Assembly (NCBI GenBank): GCA_900767885.1
Contig: CAAGAU010000014.1
Location: 1-64,000, forward strand
Reading direction: 5' to 3'
From: Clostridia bacterium
GTDB taxonomy: Bacteria > Bacillota > Clostridia > Christensenellales > Borkfalkiaceae
DNA: 64,000 bases
Shown here: positions 1-8,413 of the stretch, piece by piece
How the letters are laid out: the number at the start of each line of letters is the position of its first letter
How positions within the stretch are numbered: the first letter of the stretch is position 1
Made by a program: the position numbers and the translations under genes
Notes under the pieces: generated by a model
Database searches by the model: none
The model's input: only the letters and a program-made list of their open reading frames with translations
What the model was told of the DNA's origin: nothing

Positions 1-34
1 AGCGCCGCCGCAACTGTCGTTGCGGCGGCGCTTT
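1..34. terminator. Strong GC-rich hairpin at the window edge
   Basis: A perfect inverted repeat with 14-bp arms (AGCGCCGCCGCAAC and its complement) closes a four-base TGTC loop. It lies 4 bases past the stop codon of the permease gene that ends at 39 on the minus strand, so it is probably the 3' hairpin of the transporter operon. The bases that would carry the minus-strand U-tract lie before position 1 and cannot be seen, so terminator function is inferred. Confidence 0.6.
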
Positions 35-38
35 AAAA

Positions 39-1016
39 TTACCGTTCTTCTTTAAAATAATTTATACCGAGCGACGCCGGAGGCTGAGTTTCACGCTTGC
101 CGATGATACTCGTAACTACCAGAACTACGAGTGCTACAAAGTAAGGCAAAAGTTTAACTATTTCCTTTTGCGCAAGCGTAAACGACAAACCGAATACGAC
201 GTTACAATAACTTATAAACGCATTCAGTAAGCCAAACACGAAAGAACCGAGAATTGCCAGATCGGGATGCCAGACGCAAAATATAACTAAAGCGATTGCA
301 AGCCAGCCGAAAGCCTCTATCGTACCCGAGTTTTCCCAACTTCCGCCGACGTAGTTCATTACGTAAAACAAACCGCCTAAGCCCGCTACCGCCGCACCTG
401 TAAGAATCGCGCCGTACTTATAAGCGTTTACGTTTATACCTGCGGCGTCCGCAGTTGCGGGATTCTCGCCGACAGCACGTAAATTAAGTCCGATTTTCGA
501 TTTTTTAAGCATTACCGCTACAATTATACCGATTGCTATTCCGACGTACACAAGAACGCCGTGCGAAAGAAACACTTCGCCGAACCAACCGAGTTTATTT
601 GCAAAAGGTAACGATTTGCGCATAAGTTTACTTGCCCACGCAAAACGATCCATATTTATTTTGCCCATAAAGTAATCGGTAAAACCTTTACCGAAGGTTG
701 TGAGCGCAAGACCGACAATGTTCTGATTGCATTTAAACGAAACCGTTAAAAACGCATAAATCAATCCTCCTAAAGCGGCAAAAAGCATCGAAAAGAATAC
801 AGACGACAAAACAAGCAGTATCCAGACCGCAGATTCCTGACTCTGCAAAGAATTCATGTAAAGAGCAACGCCGAAACATCCGCCGAAAGTACCCATACAC
901 ATTATTCCGGGAATACCGAGATTCAGGTGTCCGGACTTTTCGGTAATTATTTCTCCCACACAACCGTAAAGATAAACGACGCCTATACTTATGGCGGCGA
1001 CTAAATATTGTACCAT
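39..1016 (-). CDS. ABC transporter permease, BMP/nucleoside type (second permease)
   Basis: This 325-residue, strongly hydrophobic protein is a BPD_transp_2-type inner-membrane permease of the kind that pairs with BMP-family binding proteins (NupQ in the Bacillus NupNOPQ guanosine transporter). The N-terminal stretch GEIITEKSGHLNLGIPGIM and the later GLNLRAVGENPATADAAGIN (about residues 176-195) are the family's typical membrane entry and coupling-loop regions. It is the last gene of the transporter set, directly adjoining the first permease with no spacer. The substrate is probably a nucleoside or purine, inferred from family and from the nearby purine riboswitch and xpt. Sugar uptake cannot be excluded from sequence alone. 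Confidence 0.9.
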   Translation of the reverse strand: MVQYLVAAISIGVVYLYGCVGEIITEKSGHLNLGIPGIMCMGTFGGCFGVALYMNSLQSQESAVWILLVLSSVFFSMLFAALGGLIYAFLTVSFKCNQNIVGLALTTFGKGFTDYFMGKINMDRFAWASKLMRKSLPFANKLGWFGEVFLSHGVLVYVGIAIGIIVAVMLKKSKIGLNLRAVGENPATADAAGINVNAYKYGAILTGAAVAGLGGLFYVMNYVGGSWENSGTIEAFGWLAIALVIFCVWHPDLAILGSFVFGLLNAFISYCNVVFGLSFTLAQKEIVKLLPYFVALVVLVVTSIIGKRETQPPASLGINYFKEER

Positions 1017-2165
1017 TTATTTGCCCTCCCCGCCGTTTATTTCTGTGTTTTCTGCGACTTTAATTTTCTTTTTAGATTTATCTTTGCCGTTCTTTTTGAT
1101 AAAAATCACTTTATAAGTAATAAAGAATTGGCAAGCTATTACGAAAAAGTATATAAAACCGAGAACGATGTTGGTAGTGGCTATATTCGTAAGGCCGAAC
1201 TTCATTCTTACGGTAGACATTCCTTTGTCGACAAACGTAATAAACAACGCCGCGATTATCATCGTTACCGGGTTAAGATTTGCAAGCCATGCAACCATTA
1301 TAGCGGTAAAGCCCATATTATTAGCCGAACTGGTCGTTATCGTTTTATCTATAGAACCGATAATGAGCATACCGATAATACCGCAAACCGCACCCGAAAG
1401 AGCCATAGTTCTTAAAACGACTTTTTTAACGTTTATACCGATATATCTGGCGGTATTTTCGCTTTCGCCTACGACCGAAACTTCGTAACCGTGCTTACCG
1501 AATTTAAAGTATATTATCATAAACGCGGTAATAAGCGCAACAACTATAATCGTAAGCAGATATTCGTTACCTATAACAGGCAAATTGCCTTTCGTTATCG
1601 GCAAAATCGTATTAGAACCCGAGTCGGAATATTTCGTGATGAAAAAACTTACCAGTCCGACAGCGATATAGTTCATCATAAGCGTGAACAGCGACTCGTT
1701 CGTTTTAAAAAACGCTTTAAAAATCGCGGGGATCAACGCCCATATTATACCGGCCGCAATACTTGTTACGATCATCAGGAGGTTCACCCAACCGTCGGGT
1801 ATTTTACCGCCTAAAAACTTCATACAAATTATCGTCGCAAGCGCACCCATAAGAATCTGTCCGTTGCCGCCGAGATTCCAGAATTTCATCTTGAAAGCGG
1901 GCAACAAAGCCATAGCGACGCCGAGTAAAAGAGCCATATCGCGAAGTGCCGTCCAAAAACGCCTCGGCGTTTTAAACACACCTTCTATAAGATACGTAAA
2001 AAAGAATATTGGGTTGTTACCGGAAACTATTCCGCAAAACAATGCGCCCAAAATAAGACTCAATGCAACCGCGGCTAAAGTGTACAAGGTTGCTTTTAGC
2101 CTGGTTATTTCCTGTCTTTTGCTCACGTGAAATAACGGTTCGCCGGAAGTTTTTTTATTAATCAT
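1017..2165 (-). CDS. ABC transporter permease, BMP/nucleoside type (first permease)
   Basis: This 382-residue multi-spanning membrane protein is the NupP-like partner of the downstream permease. It begins with a charged cytoplasmic segment of about 25 residues before the first membrane helix and ends in a lysine-rich cytoplasmic tail. The segment YEVSVVGESENTARYIGINV, in the second half, resembles the EAA-type coupling loop of BPD_transp_2 permeases. Its start overlaps the 3' end of the ATPase gene by 8 bases and its stop adjoins the next permease, so the three are almost certainly translated from one mRNA. Function as half of the membrane channel is well supported; the substrate is inferred from context. 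Confidence 0.9.
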   Translation of the reverse strand: MINKKTSGEPLFHVSKRQEITRLKATLYTLAAVALSLILGALFCGIVSGNNPIFFFTYLIEGVFKTPRRFWTALRDMALLLGVAMALLPAFKMKFWNLGGNGQILMGALATIICMKFLGGKIPDGWVNLLMIVTSIAAGIIWALIPAIFKAFFKTNESLFTLMMNYIAVGLVSFFITKYSDSGSNTILPITKGNLPVIGNEYLLTIIVVALITAFMIIYFKFGKHGYEVSVVGESENTARYIGINVKKVVLRTMALSGAVCGIIGMLIIGSIDKTITTSSANNMGFTAIMVAWLANLNPVTMIIAALFITFVDKGMSTVRMKFGLTNIATTNIVLGFIYFFVIACQFFITYKVIFIKKNGKDKSKKKIKVAENTEINGGEGK

Positions 2166-3915
2166 AGTTCTTCTCCTTCGCTTCTTCGGCGGCTTTTTCT
2201 ACGTCCTGCCATTCGCCTTCCGTGAGATTACTGTCTTTGGCAATGCCGTAATTCTTGTCTTTGTTAAGTTCGGTAAGGTCGAGCGAACCGGTCATCATAA
2301 GTCCCAATTGTTCTTTCGTTACCTTATTCGCATGGACTATACCCATGTTTTTACCGTGGCAAAGCACCATGATTTTGTCGCAAAGCGCAAGCATCACGTC
2401 GAGATCTTCTCCGACGAAAAGTATTCCCGTACCTTTTAACTTCTGCTCGTTTAATATATCGTAAATAGCATAAGCCGAATTTACGTCGAGTCCTCTTACC
2501 GGGTAAGCCGTAACTATAACGTTGGGCGCAGACTCGATTTCTCTTCCAACCAGTACCTTTTGTACGTTACCGCCCGAAAGTCTGCGCACGGGCGTTTCGG
2601 TCGACGGCGTAACTATCTGCAGCCTTTCGATAAGATCGACCGAACGCCTGCGAGCGTCTTTTCTGTCAACAAAAGGACAAGGCATTCCGTCTATAACTTT
2701 TACCGCGCCGTTAGCGACGGTTTTAAAAAATCTGCCCGCCTTTCCGTCTTTATCGGTTATCTCGTGAGTTTTTAAAGAAAACTTGCCTTTATCGTAAGTT
2801 TTAAGCATCATATTATCGGTAATAGAAAACGACGGGCAAAGTCCCATACCGAGTCTGTCCTCGGGTATAAAACTCATTGATATACCCTTTTCGATAATCT
2901 CTTTCGGCGGAAGTCCTATAATATTATCTCCCTTATGCGTTATAACTCCGTCAACTACGGGGCGCAAACCCGCGATAGCCTCGCAAAGTTCTTTTTGACC
3001 GCATCCGGTTATGCCCGCAACGCCGAGAATTTCGCCTCCGCGTATATAAAAACTCACGTCTTTTATGGCAAGAGTACCGTCGTCGGACTTAACGCCGAGA
3101 TTTCGGATTTCGAGTAACGGGCGTTTAACCTCGGTTTTGGGTCGATCGATTTTAAGTTCGACTTTTTTACCGACCATCATTTCGGTTAAAACGTTCTGAT
3201 CGGCGTTTTTGGTTTCGATTGTCCCTACGTATTCACCCTTACGCAATATCGCTACTCTGTCCGATATCTCAAGAACTTCGGCAAGTTTATGCGTAATGAT
3301 TATTATAGATTTGCCGTCGGCACGCATATTGCGTATAACACCGAAAAGTTTTTCGGTTTCCTGCGGAGTAAGAACTGCCGTCGGTTCGTCTAGTATAAGT
3401 ATATCCGCGCCGCGATATAAAACCTTGACTATTTCGAGCGTTTGCTTTTCCGAAACGGACATATCGTAGATTTTTTTGTTAAAATCTATTTCAAAACCGT
3501 AACGATCGCAAATTTTCTGCACGTCGTCACGGACTTTTTTCGCATTGAATTTTTTATCTTTATCTAACCCGAGCATTACGTTTTGTAACGCCGTGAATAT
3601 ATCCACCAACTTAAAATGCTGGTGAACCATTCCTATATGCAATGCGTGCGCGTCTTTCGGCGTTTTTATGGCAACGGGCTTACCGTTTACGAATATTTCG
3701 CCTTCGTCGGGATAATAAATGCCGGCAAGCATATTCATAAGCGTGGTTTTACCGCTGCCGTTTTCTCCGAGCAAAGCAAGAACCTCACCTTTGTAAAGTT
3801 CAAAACTTACGCCCTTATTCGCTATTACCGTTCCGAAGAAGGTTTTACCGATATTTTCAAAGCGCACCGCAACTTCTTTATCTATAGTGTTTTTATTTTG
3901 TGTTTCAGCGTTCAT
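2158..3915 (-). CDS. ABC transporter ATP-binding protein with two ATPase domains, nucleoside/sugar type
   Basis: The 585-residue protein carries two ABC domains in tandem, as in the RbsA/MglA/NupO group. The first has a clear Walker A (LLGENGSGKTT, about residues 48-58), a Q-loop region (VHQHFKL) and Walker B (ILILDEPTAVLT). The second has a degenerate Walker A (GITGCGQKEL) and an RLSGGNVQKV signature, which is normal for this family. It powers uptake by the two downstream permeases. It lies 93 bases downstream of the binding-protein gene, and that gap holds a perfect palindrome that may separate expression levels. The C-terminal tail of about 40 residues is lysine- and glutamate-rich. Confidence 0.93.
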   Translation of the reverse strand: MNAETQNKNTIDKEVAVRFENIGKTFFGTVIANKGVSFELYKGEVLALLGENGSGKTTLMNMLAGIYYPDEGEIFVNGKPVAIKTPKDAHALHIGMVHQHFKLVDIFTALQNVMLGLDKDKKFNAKKVRDDVQKICDRYGFEIDFNKKIYDMSVSEKQTLEIVKVLYRGADILILDEPTAVLTPQETEKLFGVIRNMRADGKSIIIITHKLAEVLEISDRVAILRKGEYVGTIETKNADQNVLTEMMVGKKVELKIDRPKTEVKRPLLEIRNLGVKSDDGTLAIKDVSFYIRGGEILGVAGITGCGQKELCEAIAGLRPVVDGVITHKGDNIIGLPPKEIIEKGISMSFIPEDRLGMGLCPSFSITDNMMLKTYDKGKFSLKTHEITDKDGKAGRFFKTVANGAVKVIDGMPCPFVDRKDARRRSVDLIERLQIVTPSTETPVRRLSGGNVQKVLVGREIESAPNVIVTAYPVRGLDVNSAYAIYDILNEQKLKGTGILFVGEDLDVMLALCDKIMVLCHGKNMGIVHANKVTKEQLGLMMTGSLDLTELNKDKNYGIAKDSNLTEGEWQDVEKAAEEAKEKNYD

Positions 3916-3942
3916 TATATAATTCAGAATAAAGTAATATAT

Positions 3943-3966
3943 CCAAGGGGCAAATTTGCCCCTTGG
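3943..3966. repeat. Perfect 24-bp palindrome between binding-protein and ATPase genes
   Basis: The arms CCAAGGGGCAAA and TTTGCCCCTTGG are perfectly complementary with no spacer. In the minus-strand transcript this forms a strong hairpin in the 93-base gap after the lipoprotein gene. No run of U follows it, so it looks more like an mRNA 3'-end stabiliser or processing hairpin than a classical terminator. Such hairpins commonly keep binding-protein mRNA more abundant than that of the rest of the transporter. Confidence 0.6.
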
Positions 3967-4008
3967 GTATACAAATAGCAGATTTTACAATAGTAAATCT
4001 AATTATTA

Positions 4009-5280
4009 TTACGCAATTTCCGTGATACCGTCGATATCAATATCGAAGTAAGGAGCGGAACGGTTGGTAGAAGTGTTGGACTCGTCGAAATAAGTTATTC
4101 CTTTATCGGTTTTAACTACTTCAAAACCGTTTTGTTTAGCAGCAATAAGTTTACCGTTTTCGTCTTTCTTAACTTCGGTAAGCGCAGCAAACTGGCTTTC
4201 TTCGTAAGTTTTATCGTTTATAGTGAATTTGCTCGTATCGAAAACTCTGATTTCGCCGTTTTTGAGTTTAGCGGCAACAGCGTTAAGTTTCGCCTCGGTA
4301 CCTTCTACGGGTGCTTTCTTGCCGAGTTCTGCAAGGCAAACGGAACCGTCGTACAAAGTATCGCCAAGACCCGCAACCCAATCCTTATCAATGGTTTTAC
4401 CGGTCTTTACACATTCGATAATATACTCAAAGTAAGGTTGCCAGTTAATTCTCGAAGAAACTATATAAGTATCGGGACATTTCGATTCGGTGCTGCCGTT
4501 GTAAGAAACGTTAGGAACTTTTTTGTCTTCGCAAGCCGTGGGAGCGCCCCAGGAGTCGGCGTGCTGAGAAATAAGTTTGCAGCCGGCTTCGATAAGAGCA
4601 TTAGCAGCCTCTTTTTCCAAAGCCTCGTCATACCAGCTGTTGGTAAATTTAACTTTCATGTTGACGGTAAGGTTCTGAACGCTTTCGCTTACCGCTTCGC
4701 GAACGCCGAGAAGCCAGGAAGTGTAACCCGATTTAACTTCGGCATAGGGGAAAGCGCCGACGTAACCTACGGTTATAACGCCATCGTTGGCAATCGTGTT
4801 GTCTTTATTGTACATGTCTACGAGTTTAAGACCCGCGGCATAACCTGCAAGGTATCTTCCTTCGTATATAGAAGCAAAGGCGTTGTGGAAGTTCTTAAGT
4901 TCGGTATCGTTTTGCATGGTCGTGCCGGTTGCGTGAGCAAATTGAACGTCGGGATATGCCTTAGCAGCCGCTCTTAAAAACGACTCATGACCGAACGAAT
5001 CCGCGAAAACGAGTTTGCAACCTTCATCCGCAAGGTTTTTGGCGGTAGTTTCGCAAATTGCTTTTTCATCGATGTTGGTTTCGATAACCGGGGTTACGTC
5101 CTTTGCTGCACAAGCGGCTTTGAACGCATTGATAAAGTTTGCGTCGTAAGTAGACTTATCGTCGTGCAAAGCGATAAGACCGACTTTGATTTTTTCGCTC
5201 TTTTCGGAGCAGGAAACCAAGGTCGAGCAGCAGGCGAATGCCGTTGCTAACGAAAGAACGAGAGCCAAAAGTTTCTTCAT
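4009..5280 (-). CDS. BMP-family substrate-binding lipoprotein
   Basis: This 423-residue protein is the extracellular ligand-binding component of the ABC transporter downstream. It starts with a lipoprotein signal peptide: a basic start (MKK), a hydrophobic stretch and a lipobox LVSC with the lipidated cysteine at about residue 24. The mature part opens IKVGLIALHDDKSTYDANF, the start of a BMP/Med periplasmic-binding fold; GVITVGYVGAFPYAEVKSGY also fits. The family binds purine nucleosides in the characterised cases (PnrA, NupN). A GGAG ribosome binding site precedes the ATG. Its own weak promoter may lie in the 93 bases after xpt. Confidence 0.93.
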   Translation of the reverse strand: MKKLLALVLSLATAFACCSTLVSCSEKSEKIKVGLIALHDDKSTYDANFINAFKAACAAKDVTPVIETNIDEKAICETTAKNLADEGCKLVFADSFGHESFLRAAAKAYPDVQFAHATGTTMQNDTELKNFHNAFASIYEGRYLAGYAAGLKLVDMYNKDNTIANDGVITVGYVGAFPYAEVKSGYTSWLLGVREAVSESVQNLTVNMKVKFTNSWYDEALEKEAANALIEAGCKLISQHADSWGAPTACEDKKVPNVSYNGSTESKCPDTYIVSSRINWQPYFEYIIECVKTGKTIDKDWVAGLGDTLYDGSVCLAELGKKAPVEGTEAKLNAVAAKLKNGEIRVFDTSKFTINDKTYEESQFAALTEVKKDENGKLIAAKQNGFEVVKTDKGITYFDESNTSTNRSAPYFDIDIDGITEIA

Positions 5281-5316
5281 AAAAACTCCTTTGCCTTTTG
5301 TATAAGGCTAAAAAAT

Positions 5317-5345
5317 TTAATATATGTAATAAAAATTACATTCAA
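5317..5345 (-). promoter_or_regulatory. Possible promoter of the BMP transporter operon with an internal inverted repeat
   Basis: On the minus strand TTGAAT (5340-5345) and TATTAA (5317-5322) are 17 bases apart. The spacer is almost filled by the inverted repeat TGTAAT-AAAA-ATTACA (plus strand, 5325-5340). A repressor bound there would block polymerase. The hexamers are only fair matches to consensus, so the promoter call is tentative. Confidence 0.35.
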
Positions 5346-5383
5346 AATTAAAAAAGTCCAAGGCGCAAAGCGTTCACCCTCGG
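5344..5383 (-). terminator. Terminator overlapping the xpt stop codon
   Basis: In the minus-strand transcript CCGAGG (5378-5383) pairs with CCUUGG (5358-5363), including one G-U pair, and is followed by ACUUUUUUAAUUUU. The xpt stop codon (5374-5376) lies inside the hairpin loop. It may separate xpt from the transporter genes or allow only partial read-through. Confidence 0.5.
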
Positions 5384-5946
5384 AATTTTATACCTTGGGA
5401 ATTCATTTCGTCGATAATCGCAAGCGATTCGACTTTGTAACCTTCCCCTCTTAAATTGTCGCCGCCGTGCTGGAAGCCTTTTTCGATAGCGATAGCGCAA
5501 CCCGCAACGCGTGCGCCCGACTGCTCGACTATATTTATAAGCCCCTTTAAAGCCGCGCCGTTAGCAAGAAAATCGTCCGCTATCAAAACATTCTCGCCCT
5601 TTGCGAGATAATCCTTGCCGACTATTACTATATTGCTCTTTTTATGCGTATAACTGTAAATTTCGGCGGAATACACGTCGCCCGAAACGTTATTTGCCCC
5701 GCCTTTTTTCGCATACACCGCAGGGACGCCCAACTTATGCGCCACGCATACCGCAAAAGGTATACCCGAGGCTTCGACCGTAAGCACTTTATCGATTTTT
5801 TCGCCGTTAAAAAGGCGAGCGACCTCGTCCGCCATTTCCATAAGGAACTCGACGTCAAGCCTCTGATTAAGGAAACTTCCGACCTTTAAAACGTTACCGT
5901 CGAGTATTTTTCCTTCTCTTAAAATCTTTTCTTCCAGTGCCTTCAT
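5374..5946 (-). CDS. xpt: Xanthine phosphoribosyltransferase
   Basis: The 190-residue cytoplasmic enzyme converts xanthine and PRPP to XMP in purine salvage. The N-terminus MKALEEKILREGKILDGNVL and the PRPP-binding stretch VLIADDFLANGAALKG (about residues 121-136) are typical of Xpt, as is the length. An in-frame extension upstream to 6069 exists, but it would read through the riboswitch terminator. The ATG at 5946 has a GGAG ribosome binding site 7 bases ahead and gives the normal family length, so I chose it. Expression should be controlled by the purine riboswitch at 6058-6122. The BMP transporter genes follow on the same strand, probably serving the same salvage role. Confidence 0.95.
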   Translation of the reverse strand: MKALEEKILREGKILDGNVLKVGSFLNQRLDVEFLMEMADEVARLFNGEKIDKVLTVEASGIPFAVCVAHKLGVPAVYAKKGGANNVSGDVYSAEIYSYTHKKSNIVIVGKDYLAKGENVLIADDFLANGAALKGLINIVEQSGARVAGCAIAIEKGFQHGGDNLRGEGYKVESLAIIDEMNSQGIKFRG

Positions 5947-5975
5947 ACGTACTCCGTAAGTAAAATCAAAAAAAC

Positions 5976-6001
5976 AAAAAAACAGGTCCTTTAAAAACCT
6001 G
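5976..6001 (-). terminator. Riboswitch expression-platform terminator of xpt
   Basis: In the minus-strand RNA, CAGGU (5997-6001) pairs with ACCUG (5983-5987) and is followed by seven U residues (5976-5982). It lies between the purine aptamer and the xpt ribosome binding site, where ligand-induced termination would act. A TGGCAA just before it (6003-6008) could pair with TTGCCA at the 5' foot of the aptamer, which would be a possible antiterminator; that pairing is inference. Confidence 0.8.
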
Positions 6002-6057
6002 CTTGCCAATACAAAACGCACAGCCCGCCCAACTGAAACAATTGAGCAAAAGACTAT

Positions 6058-6122
6058 CAGTAGTCGCATCTTTTTCGGTGTGCGGTAGAAACGTTTGAGC
6101 CGTCATATTCAAATTTATACTG
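6058..6122 (-). ncRNA. Purine riboswitch aptamer, guanine class
   Basis: The minus strand shows the purine-riboswitch core in order. P1 is formed by CAGTA (6118-6122) and TACTG (6058-6062). P2 is TTTGA/TCAAA around a loop containing ATATG. The invariant junction GTTTCTACC follows, then a short P3 (GCA/TGC), then GACTAC. The C in GACTA corresponds to C74 of the Bacillus xpt riboswitch, which specifies guanine or hypoxanthine; adenine riboswitches have U there. P3 looks weaker than usual. It sits between a strong promoter and a terminator ahead of xpt, so it should turn xpt off when guanine is plentiful. Confidence 0.92.
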
Positions 6123-6148
6123 GCAATCGCTATTCAATTTACACTACT

Positions 6149-6178
6149 ATTATAACCCACTCTTATACCTCTTGTCAA
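6149..6178 (-). promoter_or_regulatory. Promoter of the riboswitch-xpt transcript
   Basis: On the minus strand a consensus TTGACA (6173-6178) is followed after 18 bases by a consensus TATAAT (6149-6154). Transcription should begin near 6142, about 20 bases before the aptamer. The 370 bases between xpt and the divergent topoisomerase gene hold this promoter, the riboswitch, its terminator and the topoisomerase promoter, and no gene. Confidence 0.85.
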
Positions 6179-6278
6179 ATAAAATTATATCATTTCAGTG
6201 AAAATTTTTATTTAATTTTTTCAGTATAATAACATTATATAGTGCTTTGACGGATAAAATTTTTTACGTAAAAGCAAG

Positions 6279-6307
6279 TTGACTTTTAAATCAAAAGCGG
6301 CTATAAT
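6279..6307 (+). promoter_or_regulatory. Promoter of the topoisomerase gene, leaderless type
   Basis: TTGACT (6279-6284) and a consensus TATAAT (6302-6307) are exactly 17 bases apart. The ATG of the topoisomerase gene begins at 6315, 8 bases after the -10 box, which is where transcription normally starts. No Shine-Dalgarno sequence is present. The TTG inside the -35 box is an apparent in-frame start codon, but it cannot be in the mRNA from this promoter. Confidence 0.8.
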
Positions 6308-6314
6308 AGTCGGT

Positions 6315-8381
6315 ATGATAGCGATTATAGCGGAAAAACCGAGCCTTGCGAGAAATATCGTAGACGGCATAGGAAAAATGACGAAAAAAAACGGATATTA
6401 CGAAAATTCCGAATATATAGTAACCTACGCTTTCGGGCATTTGTTTTCACTTTGCGACGTTGAAGATTATACGGGCGAAAACAACGAAAAACGCAGATGG
6501 AACATGAATTCACTGCCCTGCTATCCGCAAAAATTCAGATTTAAACTCAAAAATCAAAGCGACGGGAGCGTGGACGAAGGCGTAAAAAAACAATTCGGCA
6601 TAATTACGGCTATCTTAAACCGCAACGACGTTACGGCGATAGTAAACGCGGGCGACTCGGACAGAGAAGGCGAAATTATCATACGCCTTTGTATAGAAAA
6701 CGCGCTGAAAACTCCTAAAAAGTTATTAAGATTATGGCTGCCCGACCAGACGCCGCAAACAGTGGCGAAGGCTCTTGCCGAAATGAAAGAGGAAAAATTT
6801 TACGACGACCTCGCAAACGAAGGTTTTTCCCGTACTTATATAGACTGGCTTTACGGCGTGAATCTTACCCGCTTTGCTTCGCTCAAATCGGGAACTTTGC
6901 TCCGGGTAGGCAGAGTAATCGTCCCTATCGTAAAAGCCGTTTACGATCGCGACCGCGAGATAGAAAATTTCAAACCCGAAATTTATTACGCCCTCGTAAG
7001 CAATGCAGAAACCAACGGCGAAAAGGTCGAACTCGTTTCAAAATATAAATTCTCAAAAGACGAGAAGCGCAAGGCTGAGATTTGTTGCGAAAGAATGAAC
7101 GCTCTTAAAGCGATAGTTACCGACAAAAAGTCTAAAAAGGAAGTCGTTTCCCCGGGTAAACTCTATTCGCTTACAAAACTGCAAAACTATCTCGGTAAAA
7201 AATACAAAACCCCCATGGAAACAAGCCTTGCCATTGCGCAAAAACTCTACGAACGCGGTTTTATAAGTTACCCGAGAACCAACTCCGAATACCTTGCCAC
7301 CAACGAAAAAGATAAATTTAAAACGATAATTTCCAACGTTAAAAATCTCGGATATAACGTCGAGTTCAAGGATAAGAAAAACATTTTCGATGACTCTAAA
7401 ATAGAGGCGCACTCTGCCCTTACGCCAACTTATAAAATACCGTCAAAAGGCGAACTATCTGAAGAAGAATCACTTGTATATTCTGCAATTTTGCGACGTT
7501 TTACGGCTGTATTCTGCGCCGAAGACTGCATTGCCGAACGCTCCGAACTTACGATTTCACTCGGCGGAAAAGAAGACTACGTTATAAAAGGCTCGAGTAT
7601 ACTCCAACCCGGCTGGACGAAATACGACGGCGGCGACAAAAAAGACAAATTACTGCCAAAACTCGAAAAAGGCGATGAAGTAAACGTAAACTTTAAGCCC
7701 GTTGAAAAACAAACTACCCCGCCCAAGCATTACACGATAGAAACGCTTAACAATTATCTTAAAAACCCATTTAAGGACGATAAATCGTCCGACGAAAACG
7801 ACGACGAGGAATACAAAGCGATTTTTAAAGGTCTGGAACTGGGTACGGAGGCAACGAGAACGGGAATTATAGATAACGCAAAAAAAAGCAACTACATATC
7901 GCTCAAAAAGGACGTATACTATATTGAAAACGGCGGAAGATTTTTGATAGAACAACTGTCCGATATGCACATATCTATGGACAAGTATAAAACGAGCCAA
8001 CTCGGTCAGGCGTTAAAAAAGGTTTACCGCGGAGAAATCTCGGTAAACGATTGCGTTGATATAGCAAAAAACGAGATTTCCGAGGTTTTCGACCGCGATA
8101 AAGAAGACGGAAACGGCTTTTTCGGCGATATAATAGGCAAATGCCCCAAATGTGGCAAAAACGTTATTCGCGGAAGGTACGGTTATAACTGCGAAGACAG
8201 AGATAATTGCGACTTTAAAATAAAGTTAAACATTTTAGGCTGCCCTATAACGAAAAAACAAGCCGAAAAAGTTATATTAAGCGGCGAAACCGACAAGCTT
8301 AAATTCACTTCCAAAAGCGGAAAGCCGTTTGACGCAGCATTAAAACTTTCGAAAGAATATAAATTGGAATTTAAATTTTAA
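6315..8381 (+). CDS. topB: Type IA DNA topoisomerase, topoisomerase III-like
   Basis: This 688-residue enzyme breaks and rejoins one DNA strand, acting in decatenation and recombination intermediates. It opens with the TOPRIM start MIAIIAEKPSLARNI and continues with the acidic NAGDSDREGEIIIR. The active-site region ERGFISYPRTNSEYL contains the catalytic tyrosine, and EATRTGIIDNAKKSNYI is also conserved in the family. A C-terminal zinc-ribbon-like CPKCGKNVIRGRYGYNCE follows. The reading frame stays open upstream to 6279, but that codon is part of the -35 box, and the methionine at 6315 matches the family start. It stands alone between divergent and convergent neighbours. Confidence 0.92.
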   Translation: MIAIIAEKPSLARNIVDGIGKMTKKNGYYENSEYIVTYAFGHLFSLCDVEDYTGENNEKRRWNMNSLPCYPQKFRFKLKNQSDGSVDEGVKKQFGIITAILNRNDVTAIVNAGDSDREGEIIIRLCIENALKTPKKLLRLWLPDQTPQTVAKALAEMKEEKFYDDLANEGFSRTYIDWLYGVNLTRFASLKSGTLLRVGRVIVPIVKAVYDRDREIENFKPEIYYALVSNAETNGEKVELVSKYKFSKDEKRKAEICCERMNALKAIVTDKKSKKEVVSPGKLYSLTKLQNYLGKKYKTPMETSLAIAQKLYERGFISYPRTNSEYLATNEKDKFKTIISNVKNLGYNVEFKDKKNIFDDSKIEAHSALTPTYKIPSKGELSEEESLVYSAILRRFTAVFCAEDCIAERSELTISLGGKEDYVIKGSSILQPGWTKYDGGDKKDKLLPKLEKGDEVNVNFKPVEKQTTPPKHYTIETLNNYLKNPFKDDKSSDENDDEEYKAIFKGLELGTEATRTGIIDNAKKSNYISLKKDVYYIENGGRFLIEQLSDMHISMDKYKTSQLGQALKKVYRGEISVNDCVDIAKNEISEVFDRDKEDGNGFFGDIIGKCPKCGKNVIRGRYGYNCEDRDNCDFKIKLNILGCPITKKQAEKVILSGETDKLKFTSKSGKPFDAALKLSKEYKLEFKF

Positions 8382-8413
8382 CGCCTTACAAAAGAATTGC
8401 GAGGATGATTTTA

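Noticed and set aside
4132..4977. 281-codon open frame opposite the BMP lipoprotein gene
   Set aside because: It is antisense to a clear gene, with no start signals and no recognisable domain. Long shadow frames are common in this genome because stop codons are rare in that frame.
5947..6069. N-terminal extension of xpt
   Set aside because: The frame is open through the riboswitch terminator region, but the translated peptide comes from regulatory RNA. The ribosome binding site and family length support the ATG at 5946.
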